Assembly: GCF_019703515.2 (NCBI RefSeq)
Contig: NC_059349.1
Coordinates: 23,470,744-23,534,743, forward strand
Direction of reading: 5' to 3'
Origin: Myxocyprinus asiaticus
Taxonomy: Eukaryota > Chordata > Actinopteri > Cypriniformes > Catostomidae
DNA: 64,000 nucleotides
The notes beneath the pieces were generated by a model. That model was not told the DNA's origin and did no database searches. It was given only the letters and a program-made list of their open reading frames with translations. Positions 1 to 12,400 of the stretch are shown here, piece by piece. The position numbers were made by a program, and so were the translations under genes. Within the stretch, counting starts at the first letter, position 1; each line of letters begins with the position of its first letter.

Positions 1-26
1 TTATGTAAAAAAAATATCTTAACGAT

Positions 27-319
27 TTTATTCAGAGAAAGGCACATCATTGGTATAAAAACAGCTACATTCAACACTGCTTTAAAAATATTACTCCTTT
101 CAACATAAGAGGGTTTTAAAAGAACACCTGTGACAAGAAGGTTACTCTTTCTTTCAAGTATTAATGTTACAACAATACCAACAGAATGCCAAATAACACA
201 TTAATAACAACTTTCCAGCAATATATAAATAATTCAAATAAATAATTCAAATAAATAAACATAAATAGAAATGTAATAATTATATCAAGTATCACAGTTA
301 AAAATACATTGACAATGTT
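27..319 (-). promoter_or_regulatory. ptgs2: ptgs2 3' UTR with AU-rich elements and poly(A) signal
   Basis: Downstream of the ptgs2 stop the minus strand carries four ATTTA pentamers at 262-266, 252-256, 239-243 and 226-230, spaced 10-13 nt apart in a very A/T-rich stretch, then an AATAAA at 32-27. Clustered ATTTA motifs are the known instability element of COX-2 mRNA in mammals; that they act the same way here is inferred. Confidence 0.75.
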
Positions 320-2940
320 TTAGAGCTCTGAACTCCGCTCTCTCAAGATAACAGTTGGATTAATATTATTTTGCGTGGATTGCACTGTGCTTGAATTAAC
401 GTTTTCTGAACTCTGATATTTCAAATCAGGCACCTGAAAAGACACCATTGGACAGGGTCCATTGATGTTTAAGCACACAAGCTTCTTTAATGAGGCAGTG
501 TTAACAATGTCAAATCCCACTTTCCCACCAAATGTGCTGGGCATCCAGTATTCAGGAGAACAAATAGCATTTCCCATGAGGCCTTTGAGAGAGTAGGGGG
601 CTCCCATTTCCACCATTGTCTCCCCAAATACAGCGTTGGGCCTGGGCTTCTCCACAAGAAGACCAGGATACAGCTCAACTGCATCTACATGACCATACAG
701 CTTCTCCAGTTCGGATGCTAGATCCTTGTCTCCTGTTCAACAGAATTATTCAGATTAAATAATCAGGTCAAATTTTACATATTTTTAATAATATTCCCAT
801 TGTAAACCTAGCTGTTTGTAAATCTAACTGTTTATCTTACCTGTCATCTCCTCAAAGGAGGAGTAGGGCTTCATGTTGAAACGTTTTCTGTAAGCATTGA
901 AAGACTGGTAGCGCATCGCTCTGGAGTGCTCGAGAGCTTTAATAGCAACTCCTTGCACTGCAACTGGCAGGTTCCATCCACCAGAAACCTATCGATGCAT
1001 AAAAGGAGAGAAATGAGGTCAGCAGAGTGAAGACAAATTAAAAAGATAGTTCACCTTTCTATCTTTGAGTGAAACTCACCCGTCCAGCCCTCTGCTTGGT
1101 GAAGGACTCCACCAGGTTGCTGATGCCATGTTCTGTAACAATGGAGTTGTTAAATACAAACTGGTGGTGGCCATAGACCTGATCCTGGATCTGAAAGCTG
1201 TCGGGCATCAGTGGGTGCCAGTGATAAAGAGTGTTGAATTCGGCCGCAATGCGATTCTGATACTGGAAGCGTTGATTGAAGAGAAGCTCTGGGTCAAACT
1301 TGAGCTTGAGGTGGTAGCCACTCAGGTGCTGAACATAGTCCTCAATAACAATTTTAATGGTCTCACCTAAGTGAAAGAGGCAGGAAAAATATTAAATCCC
1401 TTGCTTTCTAGATCACATCTACAAAATTAAGTGGATTACGAAAAAACGCCATCTTGACTTACCAATCAGGATGAGTCGGGTGGTTTGGAAGATTCTCTCA
1501 TCGTCCCAATCAGGATGCTCTTGCTTCATGATATCGCAGACACGATTGTGCTCGCGCAGCCAAATAGTAGCATACATCATCAAACCTGGAACCAGACCGA
1601 AGGCCTCATGGCCCACAACAAATTTTTGTTCCTCTGGGACGTGAGGAGGGTAATGCATCTCCACCTGGACATCCTTCACTAGAGGAGGGTACACCTCACC
1701 ATCTACAACCTAAGGGCCACGCACATGTTTCATTAAATAAATGTCCTCTTAAAGACTGTAGAACCAACAAGCAATATTTAAATGCTTTTTTGAAAGGTAG
1801 TTAGACTCATTATAGCACCATACCTGATACTTCAGCTTGCCATCTTTAAATAGGCGAAGTTTGTGTTGTCTCTCCAATGTCTCTCCATAAATATGCCCCA
1901 AATCCACCTGAAACATTACAGAACCATTAGAAATTGCACTGCAGTTCCACATAAACCTTTGATGGGATGTAAAGTTTACCCTCCAAGTTAAATGTGAATG
2001 AGACTTACTCCATGACCCAGGGCTTTGGTGAAGGCTGGTCCTTTTTTAAAATCAGTCTTGAAGAACTGGTGAGTGAAATGCTGGGCAAAGAAAGCAAACA
2101 TAAGACTGGTCCTCTGTGGATCAGGGATGAATTGTTTCCTTAAGAGCACCTTCTCCACCACCTGCTTTGCATTAGGGAGATCAGGTGCAGGGCAGTTCTT
2201 GGGCAGTGGTGCAAGACTGCGGGTGTAATAGGACAGATTGGCATACGCTTCCCAGCTTTTGTAGTTATAATCTGCATTGTATGTTGGTGGACTGTCAATC
2301 AGATGTGACCTAGCTGGAAAACATGAAATGAAGAAAAAATTTTATGGTATTGATCTTCTGTTATTTTCTTAATTGTTTGCCTAATGTGAATCATTCAACT
2401 TACATGTCAGGATATAGCGCATTATGGCGTCTCTCAGAAAGGAAATGTTGTTGATGATGTCCCAGATCCATTTATAATGCGTTAAGAAGTGATGCACTAG
2501 GCTTGGCCTTGGTTTCAGTATGGATTTGATGAGTGTGAAAAGTTCAGCTGTAAGGCAAGACAAAGCAACAACACTTATAATTAAAAACAAAACAACATTT
2601 TCATTCATGTAAAGACAATCCAGGATCAGACTTACGGGTAGAGCAGTTCACGCCATAATATCCAGTCCTGGTACAATCACACTCATAAGCATCAGCACCC
2701 TTGGACAAACACACACCCTGGTTTTGACAAGGTTGTGCACAGCAAGGGTCGTCTGTAAGAACAGAAATGAAGATTATTTCCAGGCATAATCGATTTGAGT
2801 ACAGTACAACAATCAAACACCAAAAGATGCGTATCTATCCTAGGAACCTCCATTTTCACTGTTAGAGCAGTTAACTTACATCCTTCACAGGGAAAGATCC
2901 AAAGGCTTGACAGTAGTACCAGGCAAATGACTCTATGCAT
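320..2940 (-). CDS. ptgs2: Prostaglandin G/H synthase 2 (cyclooxygenase-2)
   Basis: Haem enzyme of the ER and nuclear-envelope lumen that converts arachidonate to PGG2 and then PGH2. Nine coding exons on the minus strand: 2940-2880, 2752-2636, 2547-2404, 2313-2009, 1907-1824, 1709-1463, 1366-1080, 988-841 and 732-320. They total 1806 nt, a 601-aa protein (mammalian COX-2 is about 604). Seen: a hydrophobic signal peptide (residues 1-17), a cysteine-rich EGF domain (about 21-58), the membrane-binding helices, the catalytic Tyr367 and haem ligand His370 in NTLYHWHP, and the aspirin-acetylated Ser512 in [11 protein letters not shown]-2 rather than COX-1 is shown by Arg495 and Val505 (ovine positions 513 and 523), the Asn-rich C-terminal insert and the SSEL end, which resembles the ER-retention tail. 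Every join keeps frame with GT-AG sites. The exon of 305 nt corresponds to two exons in mammals. Divergent neighbour of pla2g4a. Teleost a/b copy not resolved. Confidence 0.97.
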
Positions 2941-2944
2941 TCCA

Positions 2945-3080
2945 GAAGTGTTTTCTAGGATATTTTTTACTTCGAAGCAAAGCTCTGAGATAGCGCCTGA
3001 AAAATATGCGCCTTAATGCGCGTCTGTGCCTTTTAACTGCTGCAAAAAGGGAGGAACTCTTGCGCAATTTGTAAGATGAT
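2945..3080 (-). promoter_or_regulatory. ptgs2: Putative ptgs2 promoter with C/EBP-like site and TATA-like box
   Basis: On the minus strand, reading toward the ptgs2 start, there is a near-consensus C/EBP palindrome (ATTGCGCAA, 3068-3060), then a TATA-like TTAAAA (about 3037-3032), then roughly 90 nt of leader before the ATG. A C/EBP (NF-IL6) site close to the TATA box is known in mammalian COX-2 promoters. The start of transcription is not visible in sequence. Confidence 0.4.
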
Positions 3081-3082
3081 AA

Positions 3083-3084
<2 letters not shown>

Positions 3085-3135
<51 letters not shown>

Positions 3136-3138
3136 AAA
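3085..3138. repeat. (CA)n microsatellite with poly(A) tail
   Basis: About 15 CA dinucleotides run straight into about 25 adenines. It lies just upstream of the ptgs2 promoter, in the shared ptgs2/pla2g4a intergenic region. Confidence 0.95.
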
Positions 3139-3139
3139 G

Positions 3140-4260
3140 GAAGGAAGATTTGAAACTTCACAGGCATACTTTACTGTATTTTTCCATACGTGTGTTATAC
3201 ATTTGGTATGGATTTGTATTCAGGATGATTTCGCTATAGATATACTGGCATGTTAAAAGCATTAAAAAAAAAAAGTATAAAGAAATAATAGACCTATATA
3301 AATAATACAGCTATAAACGATTTTTTTCTTCATATTTCTCTATGTATCGACACGTTCAATAAAAGTGTAATTTTAAAGTAATTTAAGTTCAGAATTTTTA
3401 TTATAGCAGCTTCAGATGGAAAAGAGAGAAATTTTAAAACTGCGTAGACCAGATACAACATGGTAATTCCAGTGATGCGCATTGGCCTTTGGCTCATGAG
3501 CGCCACCTTGCGTCAAAGCAGATGTCACAGTAGCTTTTCAATGATCCATTCGTAATTTGAGAGGATTTAGACTATTATTGTTTTTATGGCGTAAGTGAAC
3601 CAAGACTGAAAACCGGAACACCTCCAAACAATTTCATTTGAAATTTAGTACAATATTATGAGAAATATAGAGACACCATGACTAAAGATAATTCCCAGTA
3701 GCGTTTCTCATTTCGTCGGCGTTTTTTGTGAAATATGAAGAGCTGGGGCGGGAGCAAAGTTTGTATCCGCCCAAGTGCTGGGAAGTTCGATTCATTTGAA
3801 CGAATCGATTCGCTTGGACGGCTCGTTACAAGGAACCGGTTCAGAAAACAAGTCATCGCTCAAAAGTGTAGTAATTCACAGAGGCATTACGTTTACTTTT
3901 ATTTGATTAATACGTTTTGTTAAATAGCTAAGCTACTGATAGTAGCTAGGATATCGCTAGTGAGTTGGATTATTATAGACTATTTGTGTGCCAGTTTGAT
4001 GCCGTAACTCTACACGAGACCCTGATTATGTATTTTGCTAGATAAACTTTCCTACCAGTTCGGAAGGAAAGATTGTTGCGTTGTGTATGGTTCCAACATG
4101 TCACACACCTCACAATTTTACTTTCAAAAGTTCTTCCCTACACCCTACAGGCGAGTGATTTACAAACGCTTTGCGAATCGGTTTGCTCGAATTATTCAAA
4201 TGAACCGGCTCACACGAACGATTCGCTTGACATTCGCACATTTCTAATCCGCCCCGTAAT
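3140..4260. other. ptgs2-pla2g4a intergenic region
   Basis: No open reading frame with homology is seen. It contains two related segments in opposite orientation built around CGAATCGATTCG and AACCGGTT-type palindromes (about 3785-3850 and 4165-4230), probably remains of a repeat. If the two flanking genes share regulatory elements, they should lie here or in the proximal promoters. Confidence 0.5.
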
Positions 4261-4261
4261 G

Positions 4262-4330
4262 CGCATTCCTCTTGTCTTCCTGTACTGACTTTTTGTCGGA
4301 AGGTCTTACATCACTATACCACCAGTCATG
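4262..4330 (+). other. pla2g4a: Probable non-coding exon 1 of pla2g4a
   Basis: A good donor (CATG then GTAAGT) ends a stretch with no repeat character, 260 nt before the acceptor of exon 2 (AG at 4588-4589). Mammalian PLA2G4A also starts with an untranslated exon. The 5' limit is a guess. Splicing would join an ATG at the exon end to a second ATG at 4590, giving a seven-codon upstream ORF that stops at 4608-4610, before the main start at 4647. Confidence 0.5.
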
Positions 4331-4589
4331 GTAAGTTCTTATATGTTTCTCTGTAAAGTCAGAGTCTGTTAGAGGACGCGTAAATATAACTTATGCAAAA
4401 ACAGCATCAGCTTCAGCAATTCCTACCATTAGGCTTCTTTCTTCTAAACTCTAAATGAACTTTTCGGTTCGCCTCACGAAGACGTGTAAGCTGAACTCTG
4501 CAAATCTCATTCGACAAGACAGTATCACATTTCAACCTCTTGTGCGTAGACAGTATTTTTCTTCCTCTTTGTATTGTATAATTTGACAG

Positions 4590-4886
4590 ATGTTTCCCGG
4601 ACTGTCCTGAAATAAGAGAGACTTCCTGACCTAAACGGCTGTCAGAATGTCTTCAATAGACCCCTATCAGTACATCATAGTAAGTTATATTATCCTCCTC
4701 AAATTTCATTATGATGTTAGTGAGAGTTGTCTTAAAATACAATCTAAATTATTAGAATCAGACAACCCTAAATACTCTCTGATGACATTTTAGTTGGTGA
4801 TTTTGAATCAAAAATAAAATATGTATTAATTTTTTTATTTTTTTACATGTGTTTGTTGTGGTTATTAATATGCATTTAGAATAAAG

Positions 4887-4952
<66 letters not shown>

Positions 4953-7900
4953 ATATTCTGAAATAAGAGAAAGAACTTCTGGTCTATAGTTGTATACGTT
5001 GTGCTGCTGTGGGTTTAATTTGCATGAGGAAAACTCCTGCTGGCACTTTTTGGAAATCCAGTCTTCATTTACATTATGTGTCATGTTGCTAAAATGCTAC
5101 ATTCATTAGTTTATTCATTTAAACATTATACCCTTAATATGTATTTATCATGATAAAAGTTCAGAATGTCCTTTTTAATTGCTTATTTTGAATTTAAGAC
5201 GTTGGAAGGACACAATTCTGTTTTTGGGATTTACCTGGTGTCCATTTCCTACATTGATAGCTAAAAAAGCTTCCTTTTTACAGGCACATTTTACTGCCTT
5301 TTCCACCCTAAATCTTTGCCATTGTATATCAATTTTATCCACAGGTTGAGCATCAGTATTCTCATAGATTAAAAGTAACTGTGGCAAGAGCCGAAAATGT
5401 GACTAAAGGAGCATTTGGGGATTTATGTGAGTATAAACTCATGATTTCTTTTTGTTATTTGAGGAAATCCTTAAATAAATAAATGAAGTGATTATTGTAC
5501 AAGCTTCACAGTTTATGTGTTTGTTCATAGTGGACACCCCAGACCCTTATGTGGAGCTGTCTATTCCAACCACCCCAGAGTCAAGAAAACGGACACGCCA
5601 CATAGATAATGACATTAACCCAAAGTGGAATGAAACATTTGATTTCATATTGGACCCCAATCAACCCAACATTTTAGAGGTAAAACAGTTATACTCTAAT
5701 CACTTAAAGGGATAGTTCACCCATAAATGAAATTCTCTCATAATTTACTCACCCTCATGCCATCCCAGATGAGTATGACTTTCTTTCTTCTGCTGAACAC
5801 AAACAAAGATTTTTATAAGAATGTCTCAGCTCTGTAGGACCATATAATGCAAGTGAATGGTGGACAGATCTTTGAAGGTCAAAAAAGCATATAAAAACAG
5901 CTTAAAAGTAATCCACATGACTCCAGTGGTTAAATCCATGTCTTCTAAAGAAATCTGATAGGTGTGGGTGAGAAACAGATAAATGTTTTTACTGTAAATC
6001 TCCATTTTCACGTTCACATTCTTCTTTTGTTTTTGACGATTTGCTTTCTTTGTGCATATTGCCACCTACTCAGCAGGGAGGACAATTTATAGTAAAAAAA
6101 AAAAGACTTGAACTGTTTCTCATCCACATCTATCATATGACTTCTGAAGACATGGATTTAACCACTGGAGTCTTATTGGTTACCTTTATGCTGCTTTTAT
6201 GTGCTTTTTGGACCTACAAATTTCTGCCCACCATTCACTTGCATTGTATGGACCTGCAGAGCTGAGATATTCTTCTAAAAATCATCGTTTGTGTTCAGCA
6301 GAAGAAAGAAAGTCACACATTTGGGATGGCATGAGTGTGAGTAAATTATTAGAGAAATGTCATTTTTGTGTGAACTATCCCTTTAAAGAGTACTTGCCTT
6401 TACAAGCATTTTCTTTTATTCTGAGAGACTTTCCTGTAGTTACATTATCATTCCAAGACAGGTACAATATATAGGTCATAGAGTGTTTATAAAAGTTCTG
6501 TACTGAATTGTAAGTACAATGTTATAATGCTGTTTGAATGCTCTTTATTTAGATGACACTGATGGATGCTAATTATGTCATGGATGAAACTCTCGGCACA
6601 GCTACATATTCCCTTTCAAAACTCAAAGCGGGGCAGACAGAGCAAGTGATACTCTCTATTGGCAAGGTGAAAACCTCAAATTCATTTTGTTATATATTTG
6701 GCATACTTAGCCTCCCAAGAATTAATCTGTGTACTGACAATGTTTATGTAATAGTTAGTGATTTTCAGTGTCTCATCGTTTACTGTTATTTTCCTTCTAG
6801 TCGACAAAAGTGTTTCTCGATATGTCCTTAGAAGTGTGGTATGTATGAAGTAATTTTTATGCAACATATTGTGCATATTTTATACATTCAGTTTGTATGT
6901 TCCTTTTTGTGTACGTTCTACTGTGGTCCATGCAGACTTTTTATTGTCTTAACAAATGAGAATCCCAGTAATATTCTGATGAGACTCTTATTGTGTGCAG
7001 TGCGTCCACAGACTTGCGCTTCAGCATGGCTTTGTGTGATCAGGAGAAGCTTTTCATGCAGAGACGCAGGGACAGAGTTATGCTCAGCATCAAGAAACTT
7101 CTCAAAATGGAAAACCCGCGCTTCCTCCCAGCCTCACCAAGAGAGGTGAACTTAAGAAGCATTTTCAGAAAACCAAAACTGTGCTATACCAAAAAAAGGA
7201 ACCGTATTGCAAGTGAGTAAGACCCTTTCTTATTACAGTTCTGTTTGTGCTCAGGTTCCAACCATCGCCATATTGGGCTCTGGAGGGGGTTTTCGTGCAA
7301 TGGTGGGCTTCTCTGGAGTGATGAAGGCTCTGTATGAGTCAGGAGTGCTTGACTGCGCAACATACGTGGCAGGACTTTCTGGATCAACATGGTCAGTATT
7401 TGCTTGTAAATGCCACATAGTTGGCTCGAGATGTTTTATTATGAAAGGTAGCTGCAGGATGGCTGCTAAGCAGTTTGCCTTTTATCATTATTAAAGCACA
7501 GCATAACAACACTGTTATTGTTTGTACTTAGGGTTTGGGATTTGACTGGTTACTCGTCCTGCACTGTTTGCGCTTATGGGCATAAATTATATTTCAAATC
7601 ATGCAGCTTATTACATTTCTAATCGATCAGACTTTCACCTGCCGGATCCCATAGACTTAATTTGAAGGAGGGAACCTATCCATATCTAATGACCAGAATA
7701 TAATAGAGACTTAGGGGTGGGCTCTTTTGATTTTGGGCCAGTAAGTAACCACATATAACACCCTAGCAACCACCCACAACATCCTAGCATCATTTTTCTT
7801 CAGAAACTGCAAAAATCTTGTTTGTTAGTCTTTGTTATGACAAAAACACATCTAAACTTTGAAGAAGCCTTCTACATTAACAATGTTTCCACAGGTATAT

Positions 7901-8131
7901 GTCTATGCTGTACTCACATCCTGAGTTTCCCGCTAAAGGACCAGCAGATATTAATAAGGAGCTGATGAACAGGGTCAACAATAACCCACTGAAACTGCTT
8001 CTGCCCCAGAATATAAACCGCTATGTCAAGGCACTGTGGAAGAAGAAGTCAGCCGGACAGCCTGTCACCTTCACTGACATCTTCGGCATGTTGATAGGAG
8101 AGACTCTCATTCCGGGGGTGAGATAAGCAGG

Positions 8132-8189
<58 letters not shown>

Positions 8190-9349
8190 TTATAAATATA
8201 GAAATGTAGAAATTGGTACTTTTATTCACCAAAGTGGCATTCAACTGATCACAATGTATAGTCAGGACATTAATAACGTGAAAAATTACTATTACAATTT
8301 GAAAAAAAATGTCAGACCTTCTTAAACTACTTCAAAGAGTTCTCATAAAAAAATCCTCCACGTGCAGCAATGACAGCTTTGCAGATCCTTGGCATTCTAG
8401 CTGTCAGTTTGTCCAGATACTCAGGTGATATTTCACCCCACGCTTCATGTCTTGTCGGGCACTTCTCACGCACCTCTAGCTGATCCCACAAAAGCTCAAT
8501 GGGGTTAAGATCCATAACACTCTTTTCCAATTATCTGCTGTCCAATGTCTGTTTCTTTGCACACTCTAACCTTTTCTTTTTGATTTTCTGTTTCAAAATT
8601 GGCTTTTTGACCCCTGAGTCTTCTCTTTACTGTTGTACATGAAACTGGTGTTGAGCGAGTAGAATTCAATGAAGCTGTCAGCTGAGGACATGTGAGGCGT
8701 CTATTTCTCAAACTAGAGACTCTGATGTACTTATCCTCTTGTTTAGTTGTACATCTGGCCTTACACATCTCTTTCTGTCCTTGTTAGAGCCAGTTGTTCT
8801 TTGTCTTTGAAGACTGTAGTGTACACCTTTGTATGAAATCTTCCGTTTTTTTTTGTTTTTTTTGCAATTTCAAACATTGTATAGCTTTCATTCCTCAAAA
8901 CAATGATTGACTGACGAGTTTCTAGAGAAAGCTGTTTCTTTTTTTGCCATTTTTGACCTAATATTGACCTTAAGACATGCCAGTCTACTGCATACTGTGG
9001 CAAATCAAAAACAAACACAAAGACAATGTTAAGCTTCATTTAACGAATCAAATATCTTTCAGCAGTGTTTGATATAATGGCAAGTGATTTTCTTGTACCA
9101 AATTAGCAATTTAGCATGATTACTCAAGGATAAGGTGTTGGAGTGATGGCTGCTGGAAATGGGGCCTGTCTAGATTTGATCAAAAATGACTTTTTTCCAA
9201 ATAGTGATAGTGCTGTTTTTTTACATCAGTAATGTCCTGACTATATTTTGTGATCAGTTGAGTGCCACTTTGGGGAATTAAAGTACCAATTTCCTTCCGA
9301 AACAGCAAAATCTGTACATTATTCCAAACTTTTGGCCACCAGTGTAGTG

Positions 9350-9403
<54 letters not shown>

Positions 9404-12400
9404 ATGGGTTATTAAGAGTTGACATTATGCAAAATGAGTTGAAGTGCTCTGTACTTTATTTACATACTCTACAGTATTTTGTAGATGGCTCCTTTGTATG
9501 TTGTCTCTATTATGCATCCCAATGCAAATGGACCTCTCTTGGGGAGGATCGGCCCCATGAATCAGGAAAATATTTTTCATTAGAGAAAGCCGACAGCCTC
9601 TATATTTAGGAATTTATCAGCTGCAGTTTGCTTAATCACTGATAACATTGTTTATCAAAATTCTCATATGACGTCTTTATCAAATGACATAGAAAGAATA
9701 AACAGTGTGTGCTGAGATAGATGCAGCGGAATGACTACTAATAAAGCATTGACTGTGACTATGTGACTAACTGTTTCCCTGCAGTCATAACAGTGTTACA
9801 GTTCAACAACCATTGATCATACTGAGGAAATCTGGAAAACCTGCAATTTTGCAATGCAGTTTTCCAGGGTTAGGGTTAGGGTTAGGGTCGGGATGGAGTC
9901 TGCTTATACCGCAGTTACCACATGTAATAAAATAAAAAAAAACATTTGACATATTTAGGATGAAAATGAACGTTTGAATGCACAATGAATCAAATTAAAA
10001 TTGTGATATGTCCTTGTGTGATTATTAAACTGCAAAATGCTGCGATTAAATTGAATAAATATATAATCTGGATGTGCTGTGTGCTTCAAAATGAATGTGT
10101 GAAGCTGGCCGCTCATACACTAAAAACACCTCATCATGATCATCACGCACGCTCTTGTGTGTGTGCTTAGTAGAAGACAGAGAGCAGAGTGCTCTGAAGT
10201 GTGCAGCACATACAGAATATATATTTATTTAATTAAATCACAGCTTTTTGGGGTTTAATAATCACACCGGGCTATGTAGCGAACTCCTTGTCAAAACACT
10301 GTCAAACTGTCAAAAACACACAGAAATGCAAAAAATAAAAGCTTGATTTAGAAAAATGCAGTAAAAAAGACAACAGTATATTACTACTGCATAGTAATGT
10401 AATGTTTACTGTAATTTAATATAATTAAATAATAATAATAACAAAAATTTCACATCTGTGATGTTCTGTTGTGCTGCACTTAATTTGACAAAAATATCTC
10501 CAGTGTTGTTTTGGATCGTACTGTGAGGGTTTTGTGTAAAAGCATTTCATTTGATAAAAAATAATGCAGTGTTATGTTGAGTCATTTTAATTATTAAAAT
10601 CATTAAATGTTCATTTGATTTAAGTTTTAATTAATTATTTGATTAGACAACCATTTTGATAATAACATTTAATTAAAATGTCAAACACAGAATTCAGAAA
10701 TAATAACCATCTGATTAACCACGATATAAATTATGATCTCTCGTGTGTTTTTGAGGTTTCGAGGTTTGAGTTACTATCCACTATGTACTGTAAATCTACA
10801 GTAGAAAAAAAGTCAGGTTTGGAGCCACATTAGATGAGTAATTAATGACAGAATTTTCATTTTTGGGTGAACTATTCCTATAAGAAAATGCAATGTAAAT
10901 GTGATGATGTGCCACCATTTTTGTCAGAAGCTGTGATCACATCAGAAATATAATATTACTTACTTTGTATGTGTTTGTGTTGGTTAGAGAATGGACTCAA
11001 AACTTAGCTCCATGCAGGAGAAGATTAATGAAGGTCAGAGCCCTCTACCACTCTTCACCTGTCTGCACGTCAAACCTGATGTCTCTGAGCTCATGTTTGC
11101 AGGTAAGAGGACATTTCCCATAATACAACTTACAGATACTCAGGAAGGAATACTCACATTAGAATGGTGCACTGGATGTAGTATATTTTAGGAAATACAC
11201 TCAAGGCCTACTTCATTATCTGGTTATTCTTGGTAATAGCACATTTTAGATCACTGTTTGAATATAAAATTACTAAACACAACAACTTTTTACTAAATCA
11301 ATATTTGTAAAGACACACAAAATAGTAACAATTTGTATGACAGTATCCTCTCTTTAGCATACATGGAAGCGTGAACACTACTTATTTGTTTATATTTGCT
11401 TAAAGCTGTGGAAAACATGCAAATATTCATTATGGTGCCTAACGATTGACTTCTTCTCTGACCCACTGACTCTGCCCAGAGGTGTAGACAAACTATTTTT
11501 AGAGACTAGCCATTGTGTGTGGATAGGTTGTTTTCTGTTGAATGGGATCAGAGCATATGACTAAGCAGAGATGATTGTTAAGTGGAACTATTTGTCAGTC
11601 AAAAGTGTGTCAGTTACATTACTCGCTGTATTTGCCATAGATGTGCGTACTTGAGTCACATAGTCAAGTAGTATTTATTTATTTTTAATTTTTTTTACAT
11701 TTTGTTATTTCTACTGTAATGTTAATTTCTACTGAGTGAGGGTTTTTTCTGTACCTCTCTCAATCAGATTGGGTCGAGTTCAGTCCGTATGAAATTGGCA
11801 TGGCCAAATACGGTACCTTCATGTCTCCAGGGCTCTTTGGGAGCAAGTTCTTCATGGGATGTGTTGTGAAGCAATATGAAGAAAACCCCTTACATTTCCT
11901 CATGGGTAAGACTGGGACTGCTCTAAATTTCAACAGAACCATTTACTCATTTAGACCCTCATATGAAAATGCATTGAGTATCACTGGACAACAACTACCA
12001 TATGAACTGAAAACTGAATGCATTTACTTTCACACCAATTTGTTTATAAATTCAAAAACCGACAAGGTTAGAAACCTGCCTCTACATGAATTTTAAAATC
12101 ATCTGATTATTCTTTGCTTTTGATGTCAAAAAGTAAACAGGCATGCGCACAAGACTTGCACACACCAGATAAGCCAGTAAGAACACTGCTAAAGCAACGC
12201 AAAATCTGGATAATAGGCAAAACTCTACATGTGCCAATCGTTTTTTACTTCAACTGTTTGTGACTTTAGCTCGATAAAAGAACGCCATTTAGATGACCTC
12301 ATACATTGTCAGCTTATTAACCATAACCGTTGCATGTGAAAACACGCTTACTGATAACTGTACTTATGTACTGTATTGTCTTTGATCCGGGTTATTCATA

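Noticed and set aside
3085..3138. Processed-retrogene poly(A) tail
   Set aside because: No retrocopied coding sequence precedes it; it is a CA microsatellite that runs into an A tract.
4758..5084. 108-codon minus-strand frame with a long Tyr-Ile repeat
   Set aside because: It is a read-through of a (TA)n microsatellite; the same applies to the frames crossing 9360-9398 and 28390-28446.
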